Assembly: GCA_050260515.1 (NCBI GenBank)
Contig: JBLNCI010000002.1
Coordinates: 1-64,000 of the forward strand
DNA: 64,000 nt
Direction of reading: 5' to 3'
Source of the DNA: DATJIG01 sp050260515
GTDB taxonomy: Bacteria; Pseudomonadota; Alphaproteobacteria; SMXQ01
In this document: positions 7,386 through 17,342 of the stretch, in pieces
How the letters are laid out: each line of letters opens with the position of its first letter
Numbering within the stretch: the first letter of the stretch is position 1
The notes under the pieces: model-generated
What the model was told of the DNA's origin: nothing
Seen by the model: the letters and a program-made list of their open reading frames with translations, nothing else
Database searches by the model: none
Translations under genes and position numbers: made by a program

Positions 7386-8518
7386 TGCCGCGCGTCTCGC
7401 TCTCCCGGCTGCGGGCGGTTCTGGTGAAGGAGTTCATCCAGATGTTCCGGGATCGCCTGACGTTCGCGATGATCGTCGGGATTCCGGTTCTGCAACTCAT
7501 CCTGTTCGGCTACGCGATCAACGCCGATCCCAGAGCCCTGCCCACCGCCGTGATCCTGGGCGACAGCGGGACGTACGCCCGCTCCATCGTCGCCGCGCTC
7601 GAGAACACCACGTACTTCCGGATTGTCGCCTGGCCCGCCGATGCCGACGCGGCGGGCGAGCTGCTTGCCCGTGGCGACGTCCAGTTCGTCGTCGACATTC
7701 CGGTCGATTTCACCCGACGGCTGCTGCGGGGCGAACGGCCGGCGATCCTCGTCGAGGCCGACGCCAGCGACCCTGTCGCGACCGGGAACGCGATCGCCTC
7801 CTTGAGCGAGATCAACCGCAGCGCGCTGTCCCACGATCTCACCGGAGCACTCGCGCCGCTGCGCTCCGGCGCGCTGCCATTCGAGCTGCGCGTCCACAAG
7901 CGCTACAATCCCGAGGGGATCACCGAGTACAACATCGTGCCCGGGCTGATGGGCACGATCCTCACCATGACGCTGGCGATGATGACCGCCATCGCAGTCA
8001 CCCGCGAGTTCGAGCGCGGCACGATGGAAAACCTCCTCGCCACCCCCGTCCGCCCGCTGGAGGTGATGATCGGCAAGGTCGTTCCCTACATGTTCGTCGG
8101 ATTGATCCAGGTCGGCGTCATCCTGGCGGCCGGAGTTGCGCTGTTCGCGGTGCCGGTGATCGGCAGCTTCCTTCTGCTGCTCGGCTGCGTGCTGCTGTTC
8201 ATCATCGCGAACCTGGCTGTCGGCTTCACCTTTTCGACCCTCGCCCGGACCCAGCTTCAGGCCATGCAGATGAGCGTGTTCTACTTCCTTCCGTCGATGC
8301 TGCTGTCGGGCTTCCTGTTCCCGTTTCGGGGCATGCCGGATTGGGCCCAGGTCGTCGGCGATCTGCTCCCCCTCACCCATTTCCTGAGAATCGTCCGCGG
8401 CCTCACGTTGAAAGGCACGGGATGGACGGAGATCTGGCCCGACGTGTGGCCGATCGCCGTGTTCGTGGCCGCCGTGTCGGCGTTGGCTTTGCGGCGGTAC
8501 CGGCAGACGCTCGACTGA
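7385..8518 (+). CDS. ABC-2 type transporter permease
   Basis: A 377-residue permease of the YhhJ/YbhS/YbhR type. A first transmembrane helix (FAMIVGIPVLQLILFGYAI) is followed by a periplasmic domain of about 140 residues. A cluster of five helices lies between about 190 and 370, with the family landmark EFERGTMENLLATPVRPLEVMIGKVVPY. The ATG overlaps the ATPase stop (TGATG). The operon encodes only one permease, so the exporter would be a homodimer in the membrane. Together with HlyD it would form a multidrug or lipid-type efflux system controlled by the TetR repressor; the substrate is unknown. Confidence 0.92.
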   Translation: MPRVSLSRLRAVLVKEFIQMFRDRLTFAMIVGIPVLQLILFGYAINADPRALPTAVILGDSGTYARSIVAALENTTYFRIVAWPADADAAGELLARGDVQFVVDIPVDFTRRLLRGERPAILVEADASDPVATGNAIASLSEINRSALSHDLTGALAPLRSGALPFELRVHKRYNPEGITEYNIVPGLMGTILTMTLAMMTAIAVTREFERGTMENLLATPVRPLEVMIGKVVPYMFVGLIQVGVILAAGVALFAVPVIGSFLLLLGCVLLFIIANLAVGFTFSTLARTQLQAMQMSVFYFLPSMLLSGFLFPFRGMPDWAQVVGDLLPLTHFLRIVRGLTLKGTGWTEIWPDVWPIAVFVAAVSALALRRYRQTLD

Positions 8519-8571
8519 CGACCGCAATTCCGCCAGCGAGCGGTCGCGAAATCGCCGTAGAGTCCGATACA

Positions 8572-9546
8572 ATGGGAGACGTCATAACCGACGTGGCGAC
8601 GATGTCGACCGACGATCAGATCCGCGAGAAGCTGGCACAGCGTCTCGGCCGTGTTCATGCGCGGCAGCGGCTCGGCATCGAAGGGGCGCACGAAGCCCAA
8701 GTGTTCGGTCAAGGCCTCAACTTCTTCAACTTCGAGAACTGGTACTCCGCGCATTCGGTATTGCGCGCCGGCCTGACGCTGATCGGGGCGTATGGACGAG
8801 GCCACCGCAACACACAGCGCATCCAGATCCGTCGGATCGACGTTCCGCTTCCCGCCTTGCCGGCCGCATTCGACGGCTTCACGATTCTTCACATCAGCGA
8901 CATGCACGTCGACATGAACCGTGGCGCGATGCACCGGCTCGTGAAGCTGCTCGAAGATCTCACCTACGACATCTGCGTCATGACGGGCGACTTCCGCGGA
9001 AAGACGTATGGCTCGTTCGCGGCCACTCTCGCCGGTCTTGCGCCGATCCGGGAGAGGCTCACCGCACCGGTGTACGCCGTGCTCGGCAATCACGACACGA
9101 TCCGCATGGTGCCGGGTCTCGAGGAACTCGGGGTCCGCGTGCTGCTGAACGAGGCCGACAGCATCGCGCGCGGCGGCGAGCGCATCTGGCTCGGAGGCAT
9201 CGACGATGCCCATTACTACCGGGTCGACAACATCGAGAAGGTCGCGACGCTCGTGCCGCACGGCGAGTTCTCCGTGCTGCTCTCGCACACCCCGGAGATC
9301 TACCGCCAGGCGGCGCACGCCGATTTCCGGCTGCTGCTGTGCGGCCACACGCACGGCGGACAGATCTGCCTCCCCGGCTCGATCCCGATCACGCTCGATT
9401 CGGCGATGCCCCGGCGTTACGGATCGGGCCTGTGGGCCTATCACGGGATGATCGGCTACACGTCGGTCGGTGTCGGCTCATCCATCGTTCCCGTCCGCTT
9501 CAACTGCCCGCCGGAGATCGCGTTGCACCGGCTGCGCCGTGCGTGA
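8572..9546 (+). CDS. Metallophosphoesterase
   Basis: A calcineurin-like phosphoesterase of about 324 residues. All five metal-site blocks are visible: DMH (HISDMHVDMN, near 107-116), GDF (CVMTGDFRG), GNHD (AVLGNHDTI), LLSHTPE and GHTHGGQ. The order and spacing match the YaeI-type group that acts on phospholipid headgroups or UDP-linked lipids at the membrane, but here about 100 residues of less conserved sequence precede the domain instead of an obvious membrane anchor. The start is uncertain (ATG at 8572 or 8602; no strong ribosome-binding site). It converges with the CDP-alcohol-synthase-like gene. Confidence 0.88.
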   Translation: MGDVITDVATMSTDDQIREKLAQRLGRVHARQRLGIEGAHEAQVFGQGLNFFNFENWYSAHSVLRAGLTLIGAYGRGHRNTQRIQIRRIDVPLPALPAAFDGFTILHISDMHVDMNRGAMHRLVKLLEDLTYDICVMTGDFRGKTYGSFAATLAGLAPIRERLTAPVYAVLGNHDTIRMVPGLEELGVRVLLNEADSIARGGERIWLGGIDDAHYYRVDNIEKVATLVPHGEFSVLLSHTPEIYRQAAHADFRLLLCGHTHGGQICLPGSIPITLDSAMPRRYGSGLWAYHGMIGYTSVGVGSSIVPVRFNCPPEIALHRLRRA

Positions 9547-9555
9547 ACGGCGCGC

Positions 9556-10044
9556 TCAGTACGGCTGATCGCGCAGGTGAATGCGGTACAGGATTCGGGA
9601 CAGCACCAGCTCACCGACAAAGAACACCGCTGTGACGACGGCCATATCGGCGGCCGCGAGACCCAGCAGCGGCGCACACGCCAGGGTCGGCAGCAGGGAT
9701 TCGGGGATCTGATCGAGGCCGAGCGCGCGGCTGCTCGACGGCCTGCCGAGTCGTCGCTTGATGAAGCTCGAGATCAAGTCTCCGGCCATCGCCGCCGCTC
9801 CAGCGATAGCCCCGACGTGCCAGTCGAGACCGATCGCCGGCGCGAGGAGCGAGGGCAGCAGGACCGCGACGGCAAGGCCCCGCGCCGTCTTCGAGGCGCC
9901 GAGAATCGGCCGTCCGTCGAAGAACAGGTTGCCCCCGTCGAGCGGGAATGCGAATCGCGGTCCGAAGGCTTTCTTCGCGAGAACAGGCCCGCCGTTCGCC
10001 GTCAGCAACAGAAGCAGCATCTGAAGGTCCGCGGCGAGGTGCAT
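9556..10044 (-). CDS. CDP-archaeol synthase-like (CarS/DUF46) membrane protein
   Basis: A 162-residue membrane protein with four or five hydrophobic helices. It has the CarS-family signatures: LDGGNLFFDGRPILGASKTARG near 35-56, AMAGDLISSFIKRRLGR near 86-102, and LDQIPESLLP near 110-119. Archaeal CarS transfers CTP onto unsaturated archaetidic acid; bacterial homologues are related to CdsA and probably make a CDP-activated lipid, though their substrate is not settled. The ATG at 10044 is preferred because the upstream frame is not family-like. It sits tail-to-tail with the metallophosphoesterase, and both may work on phospholipid intermediates. Confidence 0.8.
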   Translation of the reverse strand: MHLAADLQMLLLLLTANGGPVLAKKAFGPRFAFPLDGGNLFFDGRPILGASKTARGLAVAVLLPSLLAPAIGLDWHVGAIAGAAAMAGDLISSFIKRRLGRPSSSRALGLDQIPESLLPTLACAPLLGLAAADMAVVTAVFFVGELVLSRILYRIHLRDQPY

Positions 10045-10152
10045 CCCGCGATGATCGGGTGTGCAAGGCCAGTCCGTCAATGCCGCGGAACGAATGCGAC
10101 GCACCGGACATTGGCTCCGGCGCGGCTCCGAGGCCGCGACAGGAGAAACGCC

Positions 10153-10620
10153 ATGGAAACCTTCACGCGGGAAACCTTCACGCGGCCTCTCGCCGTCGTC
10201 ACCGGCGCCTCCACCGGCCGCGGCGTTGTGGATCGACGGTTCGTCCGCCGCGACGACGAGGTCGAACTGGTTCCGGGCGCCGGATTCATCCCGGGGACGT
10301 ATCAGGCGGTCTACAACGCGAAGGCGTTTCTCGACTCGTTCTCGTTCGCGCTCCGCGCCGAGTTGAAGGACACGGGCGTAACCGTCACGTGCCTCATGCC
10401 AAGGGCGACCGAGACCGAATTCTTCGAGCGAGCCGACATGATGGACACCAAAATCGGACAGGACAGGAAGGCCGATCCCGCGATGGTCGCCAGACACGGC
10501 TTCGATGCGGTGATGCGCGGCGACGTGGTGACCGGATGGCAGAACAAGCTGCAATCGGCGACGCCAACGTCACGCCCGCATCCATGCTGGCGGAGCGGCA
10601 CCGGAAGATGCCGCACCGGG
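10153..10620 (+). pseudogene. Scrambled short-chain dehydrogenase (SDR) remnant
   Basis: The N-terminus keeps the SDR nucleotide-binding start (PLAVVTGASTGRG). Then about 120 residues are gone. Bases about 10226-10270 read correctly only on the opposite strand, where they encode FDLVVAADEPSIHNAA, a segment that belongs just after the glycine motif, so it has been inverted. Normal sense resumes with GFIPGTYQAVYNAKAFLDSF; the catalytic YxxxK is shortened to YNAK. After KLQSA one base is missing and the end (NVTPASMLAERHRKM) is in another frame. The gene is clearly dead. Confidence 0.8.
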
Positions 10621-10658
10621 GACCGGCAAGACCACGAAGCGATAGCGGCCTGCGAGAA

Positions 10659-10687
10659 AAGCCCTCCTGGACCGTCCAGGAGGGCTT
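10659..10687 (-). terminator. Rho-independent terminator of the catalase gene
   Basis: A perfect 13-base stem, AAGCCCTCCTGGA (10659-10671) and TCCAGGAGGGCTT (10675-10687), with a CCG loop. On the minus strand it ends in CTTTTCTC. It lies 22 bases past the stop of the manganese catalase gene. Confidence 0.85.
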
Positions 10688-10708
10688 CCGTCAAGTCTGC
10701 AGACGCGC

Positions 10709-11602
10709 TCAGTGTCGCATCGTCGATGGCGGGGAACGACCGGAGCCGAGTTCGGCTCCCGTTTGCGGATTCACGTCCGTGCGGGATTCGGTACGCGCGC
10801 ACATCCGATCGAGCAGCTTTCCGGTCCGGTCGGGCAGATGCTCGACACTGGCCGACCCATCGCCGCCGTCCACGGCCACCTGCTTGTTGCGATCAGTGAC
10901 GAAATCCCACTGGTCGCCTTCGTTCCACGGCCCCCGCTCCGCACCGTCGCCTTGTGACATATCGTAGTAGGTGTTTTCGAACTGCTTCTGGCCGGGCAGC
11001 TTGCCCGGCGGGAAGTTCGGCTGGATTGCGTACAGCGCCTTCTCGAACGACTTCTGATGCGCAATCTCGCGCGTCATCAGGAAGCCCAGGGATTTCTTGA
11101 GGTCGGCATCATCTGTCGCGTTGATCAGCCGCTCGTAAACGATCTTCGCGCGCGCCTCCGCGGCGATGTTCGAGCGCAGATCGCAGGTCGGATCGCCGAT
11201 CGAATCGATGTACGCGGCTGTCCACGGCACTCCCGCCGAGTTGATCAGCGCGGCAGCACCGCCATAAAGAATGGACGTCGTGTGACTCTCACCGCCGTGG
11301 AACACCTCGGCCATGAGCTGCCCTTGCTCGGCGCCCTCGGCGAGATCCGCCTTCACGCCCTTGTTCAGCATGCATACGATGTTGCCGATGACCTCGAGGT
11401 GACTGAGCTCCTCGGTCGCGATGTCGAAAAGCATGTCCTTGCGGTTCGGGTCGTCGTCCGCGAGCGCTTGCGTGAAGTAGCGCATCGCTGCCGCCAGCTC
11501 TCCCTGCGGCCCTCCGAACTGCTCGAGCATCAACGTGGCCAGCCGCGGGTTCGGCTCCGAGACACGGACGGTGTGCATGAGACGTTTGTTGTGCATGAAC
11601 AT
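10709..11602 (-). CDS. Manganese catalase
   Basis: A 297-residue non-heme catalase that dismutates hydrogen peroxide with a di-manganese centre in a four-helix bundle. Ligand candidates are readable: E35 (in GGPQGELAAAM), E65 and H68 (in TEELSHLE), a Glu around 148-156 and H181 (in REIAHQKSF). The C-terminal tail after about residue 235 is polar and variable, as in the YdbD/KatN-like group. The start has a good AAGGAG. The gene has its own terminator. Its neighbourhood (DUF6328, groEL, EcfG-type promoters) points to a general stress cluster, although no EcfG site was found directly upstream of it. Confidence 0.95.
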   Translation of the reverse strand: MFMHNKRLMHTVRVSEPNPRLATLMLEQFGGPQGELAAAMRYFTQALADDDPNRKDMLFDIATEELSHLEVIGNIVCMLNKGVKADLAEGAEQGQLMAEVFHGGESHTTSILYGGAAALINSAGVPWTAAYIDSIGDPTCDLRSNIAAEARAKIVYERLINATDDADLKKSLGFLMTREIAHQKSFEKALYAIQPNFPPGKLPGQKQFENTYYDMSQGDGAERGPWNEGDQWDFVTDRNKQVAVDGGDGSASVEHLPDRTGKLLDRMCARTESRTDVNPQTGAELGSGRSPPSTMRH

Positions 11603-11718
11603 CGGCGACTCCTTGGATCATGGATGACGGTCGGCGTGCGACCTATCTCCTCCAAGCAATTGCGCCGGGCGCGTTTCGTTCCGCGCCCAAACGCCGGCAG
11701 CGGCGTCCGACGAAAACC

Positions 11719-12135
11719 TCAGCGGTTCGGCTCGCTGCCCTGCCCCTCGGCAGGCGGCTCGACGATGTATGCCTCGCGCTGGCAGAGATCGACGCCATCG
11801 TTGCCCTCCGAGCGCCCATCCTCGAAGACGACGAGCACGTCGTACCGGCACCCGCCATCCTCGGTCACTTCGACCCGGCGGGAGGCACCGGCGGCGATGC
11901 TGTCGCCTTCGATGAGATTGCTGCCCCACTCGCGCTCGCCGGCTTTCTTCACGAACAGGTCGCGGATCGGGGTTGCCGAACGGTTCTCCACCCGAACCAC
12001 CGGACTGGCAGCCTCCACGGCAGCCGCCCCGGCGAGGACTGCCGCCACGGACACGGCGACCGACATACAGGTATGCAACAGGCGACGGCCGACGGATCGT
12101 CCGCGCGTTGCGATTAGCACCCGTGTCCGACCCAT
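11719..12135 (-). CDS. Exported hypothetical protein
   Basis: A 138-residue protein. Residues 1-43 form a long Sec-type signal peptide (basic GRTRVLIATRGRSVGRRLL, then CMSVAVSVAAVLAGAAAVEA). The mature domain starts ASPVVRVENRSATPIRDLFV and contains two cysteines (GGCRYD and DLCQRE) that could form a disulfide. It reads like a small beta-sandwich of the type that begins with a VxNxS/T strand. GGAGG lies 10 bases before the ATG. The gap to the upstream DUF6328 gene is only 5 bases, so the two are co-transcribed. No function is known. Confidence 0.75.
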   Translation of the reverse strand: MGRTRVLIATRGRSVGRRLLHTCMSVAVSVAAVLAGAAAVEAASPVVRVENRSATPIRDLFVKKAGEREWGSNLIEGDSIAAGASRRVEVTEDGGCRYDVLVVFEDGRSEGNDGVDLCQREAYIVEPPAEGQGSEPNR

Positions 12136-12140
12136 CGCCG

Positions 12141-13058
12141 TTATCCCTCCGCGCGCCGGACGGCCGGATAGACGTGCCATAAGCCGACAAAGCCCGCGAG
12201 CGCGGCGGCTGCCGCGGCGAAGCCGACGGCGGAAGACTCGAACACCTTGGCGATGACGACGAAGATGTCGCCCGCGATGCCGAGCGCCAACGGCACCGTG
12301 GCGGCGGTGATCATGATGCTGCCGGTCCGGTGCACGTCCGGATTGTCCTCGCCGGCATAGACGATGCGGTGATACGCGGCGGGAGCCATCAGGAGGACAA
12401 TCGTCACGGCGAGACACGCGAGACTCCCGGCGTGCACGGCCTTGGACAGCGACGGCAGCTTTCCAAAGGATTCCGTGACGACGACGGCGAGCTGAAAGCC
12501 GAGCAACGCCTGCGCGCCAGGCAGAACGACGCGGGCCTCGGTCAGCATCTGCTCGATCTTCGCATGCAGCGGAGTCCTGGCCGTCTCGTTGCGCTCTTCT
12601 TCGACCATGGCGCGCTCCTTCCTTCCGTGCGTCCGTCGACGCAACAGCTCAAAGCCGTACCACCAAAAGAGAGCCAGCGCGGCGAACGCGATCCCCGCGG
12701 TCAGGCCGACCGGAACGCCCGCGACCCACCCGAAGGTGATGTGCAGATCGAGCCCGAGGCTGATCGCGAACGGCAACAATGCCGCGCGGGTCATCGTGCA
12801 AATTCGATCGTGCATCCAGCCGGTATCCTGGCCGGCGGCGATGACGCGGTGGTAGATCGGCGGGGCGATGAGGATTGCGACGGTCGTCGCCATCAGAATC
12901 AGCGCGAGCGTATCGAGGTACCGTGACGACGGTGGAAGGCGCTCGTAGGCATCCCGAAACACTCCGTTGAACTGGAATCCGAAGAGGACTTCGGCCCCCA
13001 GGATGATGGTCCGGGTCTCGTCGAGCGCCGTCTTCGTCCGGGCGGTCAGGTCGGCCAT
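12141..13058 (-). CDS. DUF6328 family membrane protein, internally duplicated
   Basis: A 305-residue protein made of two homologous halves. Each has the DUF6328 pattern: ETRTIILGAEVLFGFQFNGVF with IAPPIYHRVIAAGQD in the first half, and EARVVLPGAQALLGFQLAVVV with MAPAAYHRIVYAGED in the second. Each half contributes about four transmembrane helices (eight in all), joined by a charged linker around 143-165 (RRRTHGRKERAMVEEERNE). Single-domain DUF6328 proteins are common in stress clusters, but the function is unknown. GGAGG precedes the ATG. An EcfG-type promoter (GGAAC-N16-CGTT) ends about 20 bases upstream, suggesting general-stress-response control. Confidence 0.88.
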   Translation of the reverse strand: MADLTARTKTALDETRTIILGAEVLFGFQFNGVFRDAYERLPPSSRYLDTLALILMATTVAILIAPPIYHRVIAAGQDTGWMHDRICTMTRAALLPFAISLGLDLHITFGWVAGVPVGLTAGIAFAALALFWWYGFELLRRRTHGRKERAMVEEERNETARTPLHAKIEQMLTEARVVLPGAQALLGFQLAVVVTESFGKLPSLSKAVHAGSLACLAVTIVLLMAPAAYHRIVYAGEDNPDVHRTGSIMITAATVPLALGIAGDIFVVIAKVFESSAVGFAAAAAALAGFVGLWHVYPAVRRAEG

Positions 13059-13077
13059 GAAGCGCCTCCGCCCCTGC

Positions 13078-13102
13078 AACGGCGCAGTCGCGCTGGCGTT
13101 CC
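13078..13102 (-). promoter_or_regulatory. EcfG-type promoter for the DUF6328 operon
   Basis: On the minus strand GGAAC (13102-13098), 16 bases, CGTT (13081-13078) fits the alphaproteobacterial general-stress sigma factor consensus GGAAC-N16/17-CGTT. The predicted start would lie just before the GGAGG of the gene at 13058. Confidence 0.65.
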
Positions 13103-13124
13103 CACCAGAGATGAGGCTTTTCAG

Positions 13125-13149
13125 GGAACTGGCGGCGCGGCCGCCGGTT
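13125..13149 (+). promoter_or_regulatory. EcfG-type promoter, divergent
   Basis: GGAAC (13125-13129), 16 bases, GGTT (13146-13149) on the plus strand. It is back-to-back with the minus-strand site, with 22 bases between their -35 elements. It would drive the small membrane protein gene starting at 13179. Confidence 0.55.
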
Positions 13150-13178
13150 TCGGAGCATCCCCTCGGCATCGCGGACGG

Positions 13179-13472
13179 ATGCGGCAGATGAGAGAACGCG
13201 GGACATCCAGCGGCGCGCGACTCCGCGCGAAGATCGATGCGGGTCGCACCGGCGACAAGGTCCCGGCGATGGACCCGGCAGCGGCACCGCTCGGGACCGA
13301 TGCCGAAGCCGCAGGAACGCCCCTGCCGGAGGATGCCAGTGCACGCCGCCGGTCCAATCCGGCCGCTGAATCCGGCTACGGTGGCGACCCGAGGTCGCTG
13401 GTGTCCGGGACCGTGCTCGCGGTGGCGTGTCTCGCCGCCGTCGGCGTGCTGATCTGGGCGGTTCTGCCGTAG
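13179..13472 (+). CDS. Small tail-anchored membrane protein
   Basis: A 97-residue frame with a polar, Ala/Pro/Gly-rich N-terminal part and one C-terminal transmembrane helix (LVSGTVLAVACLAAVGVLIWAVLP), so it is likely anchored by its tail. The ATG at 13179 lies 30 bases after a proposed EcfG-type promoter; an internal ATG at 13269 would give a 67-residue version. No clear ribosome-binding site distinguishes them. No family was recognised. Its position in a divergent stress-promoter pair with DUF6328 makes it a candidate stress-induced membrane peptide. Confidence 0.5.
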   Translation: MRQMRERGTSSGARLRAKIDAGRTGDKVPAMDPAAAPLGTDAEAAGTPLPEDASARRRSNPAAESGYGGDPRSLVSGTVLAVACLAAVGVLIWAVLP

Positions 13473-13479
13473 CCGCTCG

Positions 13480-13749
13480 CTAGTTGCAGCTATCCACGTA
13501 GACGGCGAGCGATTCGATCTGCTCTCGCGCCGCCGCTTCGCGCAGCCGGCAAGCCTGCAGGTAGATGCACACCGACCCGTCGGGAGCACGGCTCAACCTG
13601 CCGCTGCCGGGGTTGATCAGATCGCCGAAGACCTGGTCGTTGATGTCGAGCTCCGCTCCGGGCACGCGCGCGACGGCATAGTCGCCGTCTTCCGTCTCGA
13701 TCGCGACATGTTGCCCCTGGCGGCTCCGGAATCTCACGATCCCTTTCAT
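13480..13749 (-). CDS. Small hypothetical protein
   Basis: An 89-residue, probably cytosolic protein (MKGIVRFRSRQGQHVAIETEDGDYAVARVPG...) with a strongly beta-predicted N-terminal half that resembles small SH3/OB-like barrels, then a helical Arg/Glu-rich end and two or three Cys. GGGAGGACGAC just before the ATG is an excellent ribosome-binding site. It is transcribed divergently from groEL. A weak half-conserved FNR-like sequence (TTGACGTAGCGCAA, 13822-13835) lies between them. No function can be assigned. Confidence 0.7.
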   Translation of the reverse strand: MKGIVRFRSRQGQHVAIETEDGDYAVARVPGAELDINDQVFGDLINPGSGRLSRAPDGSVCIYLQACRLREAAAREQIESLAVYVDSCN

Positions 13750-13875
13750 GTCGTCCTCCCTACCTCCGAATTGACCTGCCTGCTTTTTCGCTTATTTCAA
13801 CCCTCGACCACGCCCGTGTCCTTGACGTAGCGCAAAGTGGAGCGCAGCCACGCGCGGCCGGTTCCAAATGCAAAG

Positions 13876-13918
13876 TTTGATTCGCGTCAAATCGTTCCCT
13901 CGGGTCGCCGGATATTTT
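13876..13918 (+). promoter_or_regulatory. FNR/FixK-type box and -10 region of groEL
   Basis: TTTGATTCGCGTCAAA (13876-13891) is a TTGAT-N4-GTCAA CRP/FNR-family site. Centred at 13883.5, it would be at -41.5 relative to a start near 13925. The AT-rich GATATTTTTT (13911-13920) supplies a -10. The groEL ATG is at 13948 with a GAGGAGACGACG ribosome-binding site. Confidence 0.6.
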
Positions 13919-13947
13919 TTCCTTCATTGGAAATCGAGGAGACGACG

Positions 13948-15570
<1,623 letters not shown>

Positions 15571-15612
15571 GCCGAGACCAGATAGCAAATCGTGGTCAGT
15601 TACGGAGTTCGG

Positions 15613-17250
15613 ATGCCGGATCGCCAGTCACCGCGCAGGCTTCGCTGCCTGCTTGCCGCGGTCGCCACCGTTGCCATCGCAACCACAGGGTCCCCCGTCG
15701 GGGCCCAGGAAGCGGCGTCGCCGCGTCTCCGCACGATCGTCGAGAGCGGCGCGGCGACCGCCCCCCTCCTCGATGACGACAGGCAGGCACTCGAGCGCTT
15801 CTACTCCGGGCGCGGGTTCCGTCCGGCGTGGACGGACGCGCGTGCTCGCGAAACGGCCGTGGTGGCGTTGTCGGCCGCCGGTGCCGAGGGGCTCAGTCCC
15901 ACCGCCTACGGCGCGCCCACGCAATCCGCCCCCTGGCCCGCGAATGCGGCGGCGGCGGCCGAACGCGACGCCGTGCTGACCGCCGGGGTGCTGCGCTACA
16001 TGCGCGACGTCCATCTCGGTCGTATCCGGCCCGGGGAGGTCTACGACGACGTCGAGCTGCCGCGACCGTCCTACGATGCGGCCGCAGCGCTCGCACGAGC
16101 GCTCGATCGCGGCAATCTGGCGGAGGTTCTCGCCGCGCTGCCGCCGCCGCACGTCGAGTACCGCCGCCTGAAGGCCGCTCTGGCGACCTACCGTGCCGTC
16201 GACGCGGCCGGTGGATGGCCACGCGTTCCGCCGGGGCCGACATTCGACGCCTTCGGCGGCGATCCCCGGCTGCCGACGCTCGCCCGTCGCCTCGCCATTG
16301 AGGATAAGGACGTTGCGATCGACGTTGACCCGACGGCGCTCGACACGGCGATCCGACGGTACCAGACAAACAACGGTCTCGTGCCCGACGGGCGCGTCGG
16401 CGCCCGCACCATCGCGGCGCTGAACGTGCCGGCGGCAAGACGCGTCGAGCAGATTCGCGCGAACCTCGAACGCTGGCGATGGTTGCCGCCGGAACTGGAG
16501 CGCCGCCGCGTGATGGTGAACGTTGCCGGGGCGGAGCTGGCGGCGATCCGCGATGGATCCGTGATCGTCGAATCGCGCGTCATCGTTGGAGACCGCCGCC
16601 ATCACAGCCCGATGCTGCGGACGGTGGCCAGCGGGCTCACCGTCAATCCTCCGTGGAACGTCCCGCCGTCGATCGCGCGCAACGAGATCGTGCCGCGGCT
16701 GCGGCGCGACCCCGGGTATCTCCGCGCGGAGGACATGGTGGTCCTCAACGGTCCACCCGGAGACCCTTACGGCCAGACGATCGACTGGCGCCACGCCCCG
16801 GCTTCCGGCTATGGCTTCCGGCAGTTGCCCGGGCCGCGCAACGCTCTCGGCACCATCAAGGTGGAGATGGCCAACCGGTTCAACGTCTATCTCCATGACA
16901 CGCCGGCGAAGACTCTGTTTGCCCTCCCCGACCGCAACTTGAGTCACGGGTGCATCCGGGTCGAAGGCATTCTGCCGCTAGCCTCGTTCCTGCTCGGCGA
17001 CAGCGGCGACGGCGACATCTCCTCCCTGGAGGCAGCCATCGCCCGGGGAGCCACCATTCACCTGGCCGCGCGAGCGGCGGTCCCCGTATACCTCGTATAC
17101 TGGACCGCGGTGGCGAACGCGGACGGAAGCGTCGGCTTCCGCGACGACGCGTACCAGCGCGATCCACCGCTGATCGAGGCGCTGGGCCGCGATTCGATCC
17201 GACAGACCTCGATGGGGACGTCGATCGGCTGCCGCCACAACGTCGGCTGA
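15613..17250 (+). CDS. L,D-transpeptidase (YcbB/LdtD type)
   Basis: A periplasmic enzyme of 545 residues. A signal peptide (LRCLLAAVATVAIATTGSPVGAQEA) is followed by a scaffold domain with the FYSGRGFRPAWTD motif and a peptidoglycan-binding helical module (AIRRYQTNNGLVPDGRVGARTIAALN, about 255-280). The YkuD catalytic domain then has NPPWNVPPSIA, YGFRQLPGPRNALG and the active-site SHGCIRV with its cysteine near residue 450. It makes 3-3 cross-links in peptidoglycan or attaches proteins to it. The ATG at 15613 with GGAG is chosen over GTG 15592. It follows groEL by 42 bases and precedes a DUF882 gene, so envelope maintenance is the likely theme. Confidence 0.92.
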   Translation: MPDRQSPRRLRCLLAAVATVAIATTGSPVGAQEAASPRLRTIVESGAATAPLLDDDRQALERFYSGRGFRPAWTDARARETAVVALSAAGAEGLSPTAYGAPTQSAPWPANAAAAAERDAVLTAGVLRYMRDVHLGRIRPGEVYDDVELPRPSYDAAAALARALDRGNLAEVLAALPPPHVEYRRLKAALATYRAVDAAGGWPRVPPGPTFDAFGGDPRLPTLARRLAIEDKDVAIDVDPTALDTAIRRYQTNNGLVPDGRVGARTIAALNVPAARRVEQIRANLERWRWLPPELERRRVMVNVAGAELAAIRDGSVIVESRVIVGDRRHHSPMLRTVASGLTVNPPWNVPPSIARNEIVPRLRRDPGYLRAEDMVVLNGPPGDPYGQTIDWRHAPASGYGFRQLPGPRNALGTIKVEMANRFNVYLHDTPAKTLFALPDRNLSHGCIRVEGILPLASFLLGDSGDGDISSLEAAIARGATIHLAARAAVPVYLVYWTAVANADGSVGFRDDAYQRDPPLIEALGRDSIRQTSMGTSIGCRHNVG

Positions 17251-17342
17251 TCCGCCCCTCACGTGGGGGTGAGTGGTAATTCTCCGCCGCATCCCCATAT
17301 GATGGCGGGCGGCCGACCGCTGCACGAAGGGGCACGAAGCCG

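Noticed and set aside
11658..11682. GGAAC upstream of the manganese catalase gene
   Set aside because: At 16 or 17 bases the -10 half reads AATT or ATTG, not CGTT.
13822..13835. TTGACGTAGCGCAA as a second FNR-like box near groEL
   Set aside because: One half-site is mismatched (GCAA); too weak alone.
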